Assembly: GCF_949987515.2 (NCBI RefSeq)
Contig: NC_082699.1
Span: 78,039,458 to 78,103,457, forward strand
Direction: 5' to 3'
DNA from: Delphinus delphis
Taxonomy: Eukaryota; Chordata; Mammalia; Artiodactyla; Delphinidae
DNA: 64,000 nt
Shown one piece after another: positions 37,601-49,890 of this stretch; the stretch's first letter is position 1, and each line of letters starts with the position of its first letter. Both the position numbers and the translations under genes were made by a program. The notes under the pieces are model-generated. The model made no database searches, was not told the origin of the DNA, and was given only the letters and a program-made list of their open reading frames with translations.

Positions 37601-40600
37601 GGTATCCTGTGTCCGCGCTGCCTGCCCCCCAGCAGCCACCGGGCACGGGGCTTCCAGCAAGAGCAGGTGGGTTCGCTCCCTCCACCGTGACCCGCCCTTC
37701 CCCTCCATGGGGACACCCACGTGTGGACGGCACAGCCCAGCGGGCAGGCCTGGGAGGGGGTCAGGCGTGCTGTCCAGAGCCCCAAGGCAGACCGGGGGCG
37801 CGCAGGGCTGGGAGGGCAAGAGCTCGGAGTTCACCCAGGTGGGCCGTGGGGCTTCAAGGAGCCTGGAGCAAATGTGAGGACGGCCACGAAGCTCCTCTGG
37901 AAGCAGGACAAGAAGCCACAATCATCGGGCTCCAGGTCAGAGACGGTGGCGGCTTGGAGGAGCCAGACATGGTGCAGCCCTTCCCCCACCCTCAAAGGAG
38001 AAACGGGGCCAGGAGGCCGGGGTGCCGGACGACAGCGACAGAGACACCAGCCCCTCCTGGCCTCCCAGGTGCCCCCATACCGGGGCCTCCTCAAAGTTCT
38101 GAAACCTGGCCGTCTGTCCTGAACGGAGCTGGAGGAGGGCTCTGTGAACTCGCAACAGCCCGATATGCATGCTCACCTGTCTCGACAAGAAGAATCTACA
38201 GGTGTGCCACATCCCATGCAACCTGTGACCAGTGACACAGTTCCCTTTAGCCTGTGGCCCCTCCTCCCTCCCTAGGCTGTACTGCCCCCACTGGGGGCAT
38301 CACTCACTCCCCCCCCTCCCGCTGACTTTCCAGGCCCCTTGCTCCTCTGTCCCCAGCACAAGGCGTAGCCAGACTGAGGGGCACCTCGGACGTTGTCTCG
38401 GCTCAGCCTTCCTGGTACCCCGCCCTCACATCTCCCCTCTGCTGTCCCTCTGCTCTCGCCTTCCTCGCCCTCCAGAGTGGCCAACTTCACCCCTCATCAC
38501 CCAAGGCCCAGGCTGCACGCAACAGACGACCTCCTTCCCTGTGGAGGCGGCTATGCCTTTGAGCCTGAGCAAGCGGCCGCAGGTCTGGGGCCTGCACTCG
38601 TCTCTTTTCCGCCTAAGGCTCCAGGGTTACTGTTTGTCTGGCCGCCTGGAAGTGGCACAAGCTGGATGAGGCCAGAATGAGAGGTGGCAGAACAGGGTCT
38701 GCACAAGTTCAGACGGCCTCCGCCCAGTCCAGCGGGGCGGGCCTGGTGCAGGGGACCTGGGTCCGGCTCCGCGTGGAACCAGCGCCGGGCGGCCAGCAGG
38801 CGTTTCTGGCCAGGCTGCAGGTACAGGGGATCATCGGTAAACCACCCAACCACCTGAGCTCTGCTCCTTTACAGCTTGCGACATCCGAACTCCACAACCT
38901 CACCACCAAACGACCCTGCACGTCCTGAGCTGTATGCAGAGCCTTCTGGGGGGGGCCAAGGGTGGCGAGCCTAGGACCCCCAAGGACGTCAAGGGCCTCT
39001 ACGCTGAGAAAAGCTGGGGGCACTTGGCGCTTCTCCCCGTGGGGAGCCAGCAGCAGCCCCTCCAAGCAGGCCGGTGTCTAAGGTCACAGGAGCTGCCCCC
39101 GCCCCCAAGTTCTGGGCTTCCCCCCACCCCCACCCCCCGCTTCCCATCCAGTGCCCAGGGACACACGGGAGACGCAGGCAGCATGGAACACAAACAAGGA
39201 AGCCTACAAGGTCTCAGCTTCTCCAGAAATCCCAGGTCAACGTTGCTCCCAACTCTTCCTACACTTTTAGGGGGACCCCGGGGCCACGGGACAAAGGGCA
39301 GCAAAGGGGCTTCATTCAGTCCCCTCACCGCACAGCTATAGGGATTCTTCCATGACGACCGCTCCGTAGCTTAAAGGCACAGAAGAGGGAGGGCCACGCA
39401 GACCCGGACTTGCCCCCCAGTCGAGACCCGAGATGCCGAGCAGTTCCAACCCCGACGGCAACATGAAGTCAGGGTGCAGGCGGACGGTGCCTGGTGGTCC
39501 AGCACCAGAGTCCGTGCCAGCCACGCGCACGTCTACACGAGGCAGAGCCTCCGCTGTACACGTCACACACGTGCTGCATGGACCCTGTGCCCGTTACCAA
39601 GGTTGAGTGAGTCAGCCGTGGGACGTCTGTGTGGTCTTCACAGCACAGCCTTGCCTTAACAAGGGCTGAGGTCACACTGCTTCCCCGGCTTTTGACAGCA
39701 GCTATATAAGCACTTGCTGTACCCTGAGATTCAGGGATGACAGTGACCTTCTGCAGTTCAATCGTGTTGAGGTTTGTGATCTGCGAAGATCCCAGGAGAG
39801 CTCGCAGTCACAGGGGGAGCTGAGAGGCACGCAGCCTGGGCCCCAACGAGGCCGGCTGGCCGCAGCGACAAGAGGGGCAGGTGCTGGCTTTAGAGGCGAG
39901 CGGAGGGGCCCAGCAGGCGCCAGCCAGCTCACGGCATACCCCATCATCCCGGGATGGAAAGTTGGCCAGGGCTGGTGAGGACGTCTGGTGTCTATAAAAA
40001 TATTCCTCCCGGGGGAGCCTCTGGAAACAGAGACTCCGAGATACTTTCATTCTTTTCCTTATTTGCCACTCTGAAAAATAAGCCGTTCTTCCTATTCTGA
40101 AATGGAATACGGGTCAAAACCTTCTACAGTGAATAGTGACCCGAAGAAAAAGGTCACCAGACCCAAAATATTTCCCGTTTGGCCAGTGGCCCAAAGTAAC
40201 TCTACTCTGTTTATTTGGTCTCTCTCCTGGGGGATAAAAACCTAATCCAATATACCAAATTGGCCCCTGTCCGGCTCAGTTCTGCAAAGAGGCTGAGATG
40301 CAGAAAGCTTCTCGCTCCCTCTGGCGGGTCCTCCTGGACGCTGCCCCCTCCCCAGCCCAGGGACTCCTCTGTGTCCCCACGGGGCCTCACACGGGAGAAA
40401 GCAAGTGTCCACTCCGCCGTGTGTCTCCTGGGCGTTCACCCCACGCACCGGCCCCCAGCAAGGCCAACTCCGGAGAACGCGTGACTGGAAAGGCCTGAGA
40501 AGAACCAGAAACGGAGCTGAGTGGGGCTCAGGGTCAGCGCGGCTCCCCAGCAGGGTTCCTTCCACCGCCCAGGCCGGCTCCCTCCACCGCCCGCGTTTCA

Positions 40601-41990
40601 CCGTCTCCAGCAAGGGAGAAGGAAGCGCGAGTCCCTGCCTTCACTCCGGGCCTCGGCCCGAGAGCTTCTGCAACAGCAGCCGCTGGGACCACACCCGACA
40701 CCCAAAATCTCAACAGGCCTTCCTGGGTCACGACCCCACTTATCACTCTGAGCTGAGGGCCACAGCCTCGCGCCACGGCCGGTCCCTGCCTGGGCTGCAA
40801 TACCGGCAGTCACCCACAGCTGTTCAACCTTCACCTGAAGCATCGCTGAGTGCCCCCTCCAGGCTGACAGGCCCTGTGCTCAGCCCAGACCACAGCGTGT
40901 CCCATTTTTCCGCAGAGGGACCCAACTCAGAGGACTGGACACACACTCCCAGGGTATAAATCCCATCCGAGCAGCTGGTCTTTAAACTCCTGCGCGTCTG
41001 CATGTCCTGCGGTGCACATCTGTGCCCACGTTCACTGAAGGTGTTTCCCGAGGACCTGCACGCCCCCAGAAACAAGGCCAGCAAGGCGAGGGGGAAAGCG
41101 AGAGGCAGGGACAGGATGCACACTGAAGGCCCATGACAGAGGCTGGTACCAAACGCTCAAGAGACAGAGGAAGGAGCAACTGAACGCACAGGTTTGTACA
41201 CACTTCCTGAGGCCCTCCCGAGGGAGCCCAGGATGTGTGCAAACATGAGGGTGTTTAGTCTTCCCCAGACAGTCCCTGAAGACGCTCCATCAGGAGTTTC
41301 AGCAACGCTTCTAGAACCCGTGAGGGGGCTTTTCACCCTCTGACGTCAGTCCACAAGCAGGGAGTCCACAAGACACCGCTTCTCAGGACACATATGAGGG
41401 CTGTCAGCCGGAAGGGGCAGCGGGGAGGGAGGGCGTGAGGGGGTCACATGGAGGGAGGGCCGTGGGGGGCACTTCGGGCCCCCCTTCTGGGCATCTCCTG
41501 AGAGAGAGCTGCCTCAAAGGCACAAGGGAGACAGGCCTGGCTCCAGCCCTTTGGCAGCCCCTGGGCTAGGGCCCTAACACCTCCACCTGTGCCCCCTTCC
41601 CAGCCCCCGGCGAGGTGGGAGTCTGAGCTCACAGTCCCTCTGCTTCCAGCTCCCTGACAGAAAGATGGGACTTGGGAACAGACAAGGAGGAACAACGGTG
41701 GCTTACAGCAAATGCCCCTCTGTGCCCCCGGGAAGCTTCCCGGCGGGGAGCCCTGTGCGCTCACTGCAAACAGACCAAGGCAGAGTGAGGTACGAGCATG
41801 CAGGGCTACAGACATACCTTGCTGCATCTGGAAAAAACGCCTTTGAAGTACATTCTCTACCTAAGCCATCTTAAATCCTCTCCAGAGTAAGGCAAATATA
41901 AGCCCAATAAGTTACAGCTGAACAGCAAGCGCTTCCCCACTGAGGCCCAATGGACACAATAACCTGCATTAACCTGCCCCCGCCCTGGGC
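34630..41990. other. intron stretch without recognisable features
   Basis: No gene or young repeat was seen in 7.4 kb. The sequence is unique, with an AT-richer part at 35,740-36,340 and GC-rich parts around 35,050-35,450 and 37,560-39,300. A scrap at 36,960-37,030 (ATGCAGAATAACGCAGTGATG) may be old L1. Confidence 0.55.
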
Positions 41991-42120
41991 CCCTAACCCG
42001 CAGGAGGACTGCCCGTGTCTGCAGCCAGCCAGGAGACTCCCGCGGCCCCTCAGCCCCCTAACCCGCGGGAGGACTGCCCGTGTCTGCAGCCAGCCAGGAG
42101 GCGGCCCCTCAGCAGCAGCC
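41991..42120. repeat. 65-bp tandem duplication
   Basis: The block starting CCCTAACCCGCAGGAGGACT recurs at 42,056, period 65. The central GCCCGTGTCTGCAGCCAGCC is identical, and the second copy is slightly shortened at its end. Confidence 0.9.
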
Positions 42121-43674
42121 CTCCCCTCCACGCCACTGTCGTCCACCTTGTGCACACCTGCCCCCAGCGAAACAAAAGTCACTGCCCTTTGCAAACTGCT
42201 CACACCTGCGTGCGGCCAGCCCCGCCGAGGTACCTTCCCCGCCAGCTGCAGGGGGCGGGGTGCTCCTCGTGATGCTGTAGGGCTCCGCCTGCAGTATCCA
42301 TCACCCTACACTAAGAACGCCAGAACAGCAAAGCGGCAAACCAGGTCCCAAGACCACTGCCCGACCAAGGAAGCCACTGTCCTCTCCAGGCCGCAAGCAC
42401 CGTCCCACCTCTCCCACTTCCACGAGCTCGGATCCCGCTTAAAACCACACGTGGAGAGCACTGCCATCACAGGAGAAAGGCCTGCTGGGCTGGCAGGAAG
42501 CCTGTGATAGACAAGCTATAAACTCAGCACACCTCACTCTCCCCTCCAGACTAATTTTAACAGGGAGAAGTCATAACCACAGCTACAAACCTTCCCTTGG
42601 GGATAGTTTACAGCATCATGACTCAGCTGCCCTGACGGCCTGACAGGTGAGGTCACCTGGGTGTGTCATGGGTGTTTTCATGAGTGAGCTACCATCAAAC
42701 AGGGTCAGGCGAGCCGGGTGCGCACCTCGCCCGGGACCGCCCTCCCCAGCCTCCCTCCTCCAAGGCCCTCCAAGGCCCTGCGCCCCCTGACCACCCCAGG
42801 GCTGGCCCCCTTGTTAACCCTGCGTGGTGCATCCGGATTTCCAAATTCCTCCAAAGGAACATGGAACATTCCCAAGGCCAAGATGGCCGAGCTGGCTGAA
42901 CAGCCAATTACAGGCAGTTAACTACAAATAGGAAAATTATGTATTTGGTTAAAGAGGTGTTTTTCTTTGGGGCATCTGATAAGTCTATCAAGAAAAGACT
43001 TCAGGCCGTAAAAGGCTCACTGCGCCACCTCCCATCACACCACCCTCCAAGGGCTGCAGCAGGTGCAGCTGGGCCAATGGCCGCTGGGCTGGGGGCTCAG
43101 ACGGGCAGCAGCAGACCAGCACCCTAAGGGTTCCATTGGGGGGGCGAGCCATGGGCCCCTGGGCTCTTGTGCTGCCCCACCCCGTGCAGGCCCAGGCCCC
43201 TCCCAGCTCCCAGAATTCCAACCCTCCCAACCGGATCACAACTTGTGCGTACAGGCTGGCCACTCCCACGCCCCGACCCCAAGCTAGTCCCCCCCCACCC
43301 GGCACTGGGGAACCAGCTCCCACCCAGGGAACCAGAACCTCACTTCTGTTCACAGCCCGCCCTATTCCACAGCTGCTGCCAGGACACGGAGCCAAGCGTG
43401 CCGCACAGCCCAGCTGCCGGTCCCCCTGCTGGCCTCCTCCAGCACCACCTCCCTCCGCTCCCGCCCAGCTCGGCCCGACGTCCCTGCGCCCAGGAGTGCT
43501 GGCTCTGCCCCTGCACGAAGGCACACGCTCCAACACCCAACCCAGGAGTGGATGGCCCCCGGAAGGCCCGATTTCCCATGCGATCTCATCCCTTCCTCTC
43601 GGGAGCCGGCAAGTCTCTCCACAGATACTGGGTCTTCAACTGCTTCGTGCGGGTGCAACACTGCAGCTGAAACT

Positions 43675-43865
43675 CTGCAAGTACTTCCTAGGTGCCAATT
43701 ACTATTGCAGATGTTTTCTATATGTGCACTCACTCCATCCTTGCAACAGTTCAACGTGGTGAATACTATTCTTAGCCCCAATTTACAGACAAGAAAACTG
43801 AGGCACTAGAGGTCACTTGTCCAGAAGGATGCTAAGTGGTGGGCACACAGGAACAGCAGCCCTGC
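43675..43865 (-). repeat. MIR
   Basis: Reverse MIR pattern on plus: TAGGTGCCAATTACTATTGC, CTTGCAACAGTTCAACG, CCCCAATTTACAGACAAGAA, AACTGAGGCACTAGAGG and GATGCTAAGTGGTGGGC. Confidence 0.75.
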
Positions 43866-44179
43866 CAGCGGTACCGCCTCCCAGTGCTCTTATGAGCCAT
43901 CAACAGTGTTGCTAATGGGCTGGGAGAGACAGCAGGAATCAGAGGGGAGAGGCCAGAGCCCCATCCTGGTCTTGCTTCTTCGTGGGAATCCTCCTCCTCC
44001 AAATGAAGAGGTCAGGCAGGCAGCTGGACACGGGTGTCTAGAACCACGGCACACTTTGGAAACGTGGCGTGAAACGGCACAGAGAGGCTGCTGGGTGCGA
44101 GGTGGGGAGCCAGCGAGGGCTGTGCTTGCTCCTTTCAAGGAAGAAATTAAAACCTGGCCTGATCAAAAGTCTTAGTTTA

Positions 44180-44369
44180 GGGCTTCCCTGGTGGCGCAGT
44201 GGTTGGGAGTCCGCCTGCCGATGCAGGGGACACGGGTTTGTGCCCCGGTCCGGGAGGATCCCACATGCTGCGGAGCGGCTGGGCCCGTGAGCCATGGCCG
44301 CTGGGCCTGCAGGTCCAGAGCCTGTGCTCTGCAACGGGAGAGGCCACAGCAGTGAGAGGCCCGCGTACC

Positions 44370-44406
<37 letters not shown>
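44180..44406 (+). repeat. CHR SINE, short form, 35-A tail
   Basis: Close to the apparent consensus, with an uninterrupted run of 35 A (44,372-44,406), the longest tail in the window. This suggests the most recent insertion. No clear flanking duplication was found. Confidence 0.94.
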
Positions 44407-44408
<2 letters not shown>

Positions 44409-44980
44409 TTTAAAACAATCTTTACTTCACCTTTCACACACAATAACAACCATTAGAGTGAAGCATAAAGTCACAAAGATGTGATTTGACTTGTGGCTTC
44501 CCATAATTCTAATCCTTAGGGCTGCAGATGGGGTAAGAGATTGCTGAGAATTATCAGGAACTGCTGTGCTTCCTTTTCTGGAGAGCATGCAGAGGTGATC
44601 TGATAAGCGGGTGGGACTCTGGGTTCTTCCCCACTTAGCGGAGGTGGGCTGGAAAGGATCACACGTCCTGTCTCAAGAAAAACTAACTGGCCCAGTGGCA
44701 GAGGCGGGGGCGGGGGGGTCCCGGGTGGCTCTGGGCTCTGCAGAGGGGGCCCGGAGGAGGTCGGTGCTGAAGGCCGGAGGAAACCCCAGGCCCCCCTGCT
44801 CTGCCAGGCAAACAGACTCAGGGCAAAGCAGGCCCAGGACACAGGGGCACCAAGGGGAGCCTGGCCCTGCAGCTTCAGACCTAAGAAACACGCTGTCCCT
44901 CAAGTTATCAATGAAAAGGAGCTGGTGGGGGACTGGAATCCTAGACATCCCCCCAAAGAACTTGAAATAAAATACACATT

Positions 44981-45350
44981 CCTGGTGGCACAGTGGTTAA
45001 GAATCTGCCTGCCAGTGCAGGGGACACAGGTTCGAGCCGTGGCCCGGGAAGATCCCACATGCCGTGGAGCAACTAAGCCCGTGCGCCACAAATACCGAGC
45101 CTGCGCTCTAGAGCCCGTGAGCCACAACTACTGAGCCTGTGCTCTAGAGCCCACAAGCCACAACTGCTGAGCCTGTGCACCACAACTACTGAAGCCTGCG
45201 CACCTAGAGCCCATGCTCCGCAACAAGAGAAGCCACCGCAATGAGAAGCCCGCGCACCACAACGAAGAGTAGCCCCCGCTAGCCACTAGAGAAAGCGCAC
45301 GCGCAGCAACAAAGGCCCAACGCAGCCAAAACAAAAAAAAAGAGCAAAAC
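44981..45350 (+). repeat. CHR SINE, long form, 5'-clipped
   Basis: It begins at CCTGGTGGCACAG, missing the first few bases of the head, and extends through an extra CACAAC...CTGAGCCTGTG repeat unit to GCAGCCAAAACAAAAAAAAA. Flanks AAAATACACATT / AAAAGTACACATT are a near-perfect duplication. Confidence 0.9.
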
Positions 45351-45545
45351 TTAAAAAGTACACATTACGATATCAGAGTCCGCTATACACATTACATACA
45401 TATAATGTGTATTATGTACAATATGCCATGCTGTACAGTTAAATAATGTCCTAACAGATAACTTGCTGTAACATAATACACACACATATGAGAGAGTATG
45501 CTGCACTATAACGTTACACCTCATATAAATGAATACATCCGTCTC

Positions 45546-45655
45546 ATGGTACCCATGAGGGACTGGTTTCAGGACTCCCTTAAACTATAAAACTGCATGG
45601 TGTGGTCGGCCCTCCATATCCGTGGATGGGAAACCCGCAGGTGCGGGGGGCCCGC
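45546..45655. mobile_element. Tigger-like DNA transposon scrap
   Basis: GGGACTGGTTTCAGGACTCC and GGTCGGCCCTCCATATCCGT with GGGAAACCCGCAGGTGCGG resemble the two ends of a Tigger/MER2-type palindromic element brought together by an internal deletion. Confidence 0.5.
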
Positions 45656-46593
45656 TCTCCAAGCCACGGCCACATCCACCTCTGGGATTAACCACATAAG
45701 GGGCAGCGCCGGCAGAGGTCTAACCCAGCGCCCCTCTTGAGGACTTGGCACTAGCACCAAGGCCCCGCGAGTGGCAGCTGTGAGCCTGACCCTTCCACCT
45801 CGGCTTAGCTTGGGCTGGGAATTCCACCCGCCACCCAATATGACATTGCTCGGTTCTCTTGGACAACCTTGACTCTCGGAGGCTCCTGCTGCTAATTTTA
45901 ACTACACTACATTCCCCACAAAGTGAACTGGAGCATCCCAATGTCACTGTCATGACAGCATCCCACAGCCGCTCTAGCTGGCGCTCAGACCACGGCTTTC
46001 AGACTCTCCAGTGCCATTGACGGACCCCCGAGTACAGTGGGCCGTCGCCCCACATCCCAGTCACAGCAGCCGGGAAACACCTCGAGCCACCGCCCTCGGG
46101 GCTGATCCCTGGAACTGCCAATCGGGGAGTGCCAGCCGCTCCATGTGACGGACCAGGCAGCCCACCGTGCAGGGCCCTCTACCAGGGCCCGGGGACCATA
46201 CTCGGGGGTGTCAGGAGACCCATGAATCCTCCATAACACACACAAAAGATGGTGTCTCTGCACTTTTGAGAGAAAGAGGTCCATAACTTTCAGCAAAGTC
46301 TCAAAGGAGTCCATGACCCCAACCAGGTGGAGGGAAGGAGGAGGGAAGCAGAGTCACTCAACTGCCCAGAGGGATTCTTGCTGTGATAGGGCTGTTACAT
46401 CATCTTTTCATGATTTTTTAAAGTCAGTCTTTACTTTTGTAATTTCCTTTAGAATTTAGTTGAGCAATTTAGGTTCAAACAAACAAACAAAAAAGGCAGG
46501 TAGAAACAAAGGAAAGTGGAAAGATCAATTCTAAATCTAGGAAAACCGACAAGGACCAGCCTAGATTACTGCGGAGCTGAGAATTTTCTGGAG

Positions 46594-46634
46594 CACACAC
46601 ACACACTCACACGCACGCACATACACACACACAC
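46594..46634. repeat. interrupted (CA)n microsatellite
   Basis: CA units interrupted by CTCA, CGCA and CATA. Confidence 0.9.
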
Positions 46635-46639
46635 GGTGA

Positions 46640-48300
46640 CATCAGAAAGTAAAGATCAAACCACAATTTCTACAATTTATCCTAAAGGAAGAGACAAAAA
46701 TACAAACCACTGTAAGTAAAACGACTGTCATTCTGTCAAACGAAATAAAGTCAGCCTGGCAAGCCCTGATGTCTGGACTGGAGTCCAGGATAAATGTTAT
46801 TTACTTGGTTTGCCAGGGCGATAATGAGCTTGTTTTGAACCTTCTGTATATTGTATTAGCTCATTCATTTTGAAAAGTAACCCAGGACGGGGCAAGCTGG
46901 GGAGGCACGAGTGAGAAAAAAACAGGTCAGCAAAACACTGGCCTCACATTTCATAAACAAACACGAGCTGTACTCCAGGTAATACGTTAACTTGATCTGC
47001 ACTTAAACGTGGGGTCTGGGCATCGCCCATCTCCCTCAGACCCAGAGAACAGTCCTGCTCTTCCCTTGGTGCCTGGCTCCAGAGCCGTCCACCAGGCGCT
47101 GGGACCACAGGGTTCAGACCGCGATCCAGCCCAGGCTCTCCGCCCTCTTCCAGCCCCTCACTGTACCCCCAGTGCACGTGCATCAGGGGGCTCAAGCTGC
47201 CCTCGAGATGCTCCAAAGCTACCCTGCACACCACGGAGCCCATGTGCAGCCCCGGGAAAGGAGAAAGCGGCCTGTGCACAAGGGGCCTGAAACCCACAAG
47301 CCCATGGGGGGCCTGGGTTTCTCAGCGGCACTGCCAAGACCCCAACTTACCATAAAACCCACAGCTGTCAGCTCCCATGCCAGGCGGCAGAAGGCAGGAG
47401 GCTGGTCCCACATGCCGGCACACTCTGCCCAGGGGTAGAGCAGGAGAGCCGAGGGCACTGGGCTCCCAGGCTCCCGCCCTGACGCGTCACCACTGGTTGA
47501 CCAGGACCCCCTGTGGAAGGCCACCCCACCTCCTACAGACCCCTCCCCTCGCATGGCCCTGGTCACTGCTGCTCCCAGTGCCCCTCGGCCCAGGGGTGGC
47601 TTCCAGAGGGGCTGCTGTGGTCCCGGAGCCCTGCCCACCCCTTTGTATGGTGCTAACTCTCCCGGCTCTGCCTGTGGAGGCCACCTGCTTCCTGCCACCA
47701 GCAGGATGAGAACGATACAGCCAGAGTACCCCTCCATGACACCGACACACATGCGGTCACCCCGGGGCACGGAAGCTGGCAACGGCAAATCCCGCGACCT
47801 CCAGACAAGTATGAAGGAGGGACTCTCTGAAGTTCTTGGTCAATTTGTTATCAAATCAAGACAAAACCCATCAGCCTTGAAACTGACCCTCAGCTGCAAG
47901 ACAGTAAGTAGGAAGTGCAAGCAGATTCTGAGGCCTGCGTGCCCTCAGGGCCCAAGGCACACGTGACTCATCAGAACTGGGTTCACACACATACGCGCAG
48001 CCACTGCCACTCGGGTCAGTGGCGAGGAAAACAGAACCTAAAGGCAACTCCACATAAACTGGACATGTAGGCCCCACTTAACGCAAATTAGCAATTCACC
48101 GTAAAGACAGCAATTTACTTACATCACACCCACAACGTGGAAAAAACGCATGGCGCTCTGCAAAGTACAGGATGGAACCACAAAGGCACCACTGCCGACG
48201 GCCACATGTGCTCCCTCTGGCTTCCAGGGGTGGGGAGGCAGTTATGCTGGGAAATGAACACTGTCAGTCCCTCAATCCCATTATTAAAGGTAAGAATATC
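46640..48300. other. intron stretch without recognisable features
   Basis: Unique sequence with several long chance frames in both directions across 47,000-47,970. None resembles a known protein, and competing frames on both strands argue against coding. Confidence 0.55.
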
Positions 48301-48301
48301 T

Positions 48302-48572
48302 CACTTCCCTGGTGGTGCAGTGGTTGAGAATCTGCCTGCCAACACAGGGGACACGGGTTCGAGCCCTGGTCCGGGAAGATCCCACATGCCGCGGAGCAAC
48401 TAAGCCGGTGCGCCACAACTACTGAGCCTGCGCTCTAGAGCCCGTGCGCCACAACTACTGAAGCCCGCGCTCTAGAGCCCACGAGCCACAGCGAAAGTAG
48501 GTCCCACTCACCACAACCAGAGAAAGCCCGCACAGAGCAACGAAGACCCGACACAGCAATCAATCAATCAAT
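48302..48572 (+). repeat. CHR SINE, long form, internally deleted
   Basis: The body jumps from CACGAGCCACAGCGAAAGTAG to CACAACCAGAGAAAGCC, losing the GCCACCGCAATGAGAAG section. The tail has become (ATCA)n. Confidence 0.88.
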
Positions 48573-49374
48573 AGAAATGGGGATAACAGCTCATCAAGGG
48601 CTGTTTTACGTTCAAATGCCAGAAGCTGTGCGTGAAAGCTGCCCAGCACTCAGCAGACGCCAGGGCGGACGGAGCCCCTTCTCGGCCCCCCACCTGCTAC
48701 CCTGCGACGGGTTCCGCGGCAGAGAAACTGGTCTGCAGCAGCCACCTTCCCGCGGGGACCTGGGGGGTGTGCAGGCTTCACCAAGCGGATACAGCTTCAG
48801 TCTCATCTCCTGAGCTGCCCAGGAGCCCCGGCCGCAGCAAGAACACGGGGACCCTGAGGAGGGGAGACTGGAAACCAGGCCAGGAGAGCAGCTGGGGGAG
48901 TGGGGAGGGACACGCACTTACCGGGGCAGGGGGCTTGGTTGATCCGTGAGCAAACACACTTAAGCCACGTCTAATCCGTGTGCTTCGACAGGCACGTGCT
49001 GAAGGCAGCTCCTTCCCATCAGCCGAACCGCAGTGGGCAGGGCACAGCGGGGCCCCACAGATGCCACTCGTGGCAGAGAAGAATGGATCTGAGAAGTTCA
49101 AGGACTCCATGCCGGCCAGCAGCACATCTTGCCCCGTCCTCCAGCTCTGGGGCAAAGGCCTTGCCCCGCCCAGCAGTCCAGGCGGTCAGGCTCCGGCGAG
49201 GGCAGCACCATCGAAGCTTGGCGGTGCCTCTTCCCCGGACACATCACTGTGGCAACCCAGGTGGGGTCGTCACTTATTAAAATAGATGTAGTTGAAGGGG
49301 CATCCCATCTCCACCATCCAAAGCAGCACTGCGTCCTCAGGCCCTGACAGTCAGGCTTTATTTCTTCCTGAGCC

Positions 49375-49480
49375 AGCTATAAGAGCCTCCACTTCCAAGA
49401 AACCCTCCCTGAACAGGCTCACCTGAGGATGATAATAATTATCTTGTGTGCTCGGCCAGCACAGTCATCACTCTTGTTTG
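49375..49480 (+). repeat. L2 fragment
   Basis: AAGAAACCCTCCCTGAACAG, then GATAATAATTATCTTGTGTG resembles the L2 3' region. Weak. Confidence 0.4.
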
Positions 49481-49596
49481 TGTATTATTCTTCAGCTGTC
49501 ACCTCTCTGCTTAGGCTAAAACTGTTTTTGCATCTCCCACTGTCCCTAGCAGATTTTCTAACAGAGGCATTCAATCCCGAGATAGAATTCCAGATG

Positions 49597-49680
49597 GACT
49601 CCTTAAGGCCTCTGGGCCTCAGTTTTCTCATCTATACACCGGGGATACCACCCCTCCCGTGCAGAGTGACCAGCAAATTC
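49597..49680 (+). repeat. MIR fragment
   Basis: GGGCCTCAGTTTTCTCATCT followed by ATACACCGGGGATACC is the MIR 3' core. Short. Confidence 0.55.
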
Positions 49681-49692
49681 AGAAGTTAACCC

Positions 49693-49890
49693 GGGGGCTT
49701 CCCTGGTGGTGCAGTGGTTGAGAGTCCGCCCGCCGATGCAGGGGACACGGGTTCGTGCCCAGGTTTGGGAGGATCCCACATGCCGCGGAGCGGCTAGGCC
49801 CGTGAGCCATGGCCGCTGAGCCTGTGCTCCGCAACGGGAGAGGCCACAACAGTGAGAGGCCCGCGTACCGCAAAAAAAAAAAAAAAAAAA
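49693..49890 (+). repeat. CHR SINE, short form
   Basis: Short form with a 15-base internal deletion (GCCGCTGAGCCTGTGCTCC joins directly) and a pure tail of 19 A. Confidence 0.92.

Noticed and set aside
39703..39710. TATATAAG that could be a TATA box
   Set aside because: An isolated TATA-like string with no CpG enrichment, no downstream exon with a donor, and no supporting motif. Strings like this are expected by chance in 64 kb.
47219..47788. 189-codon minus-strand frame and long plus frames at 47,009-47,966
   Set aside because: Both strands are open at once and no product is recognisable; treated as chance.
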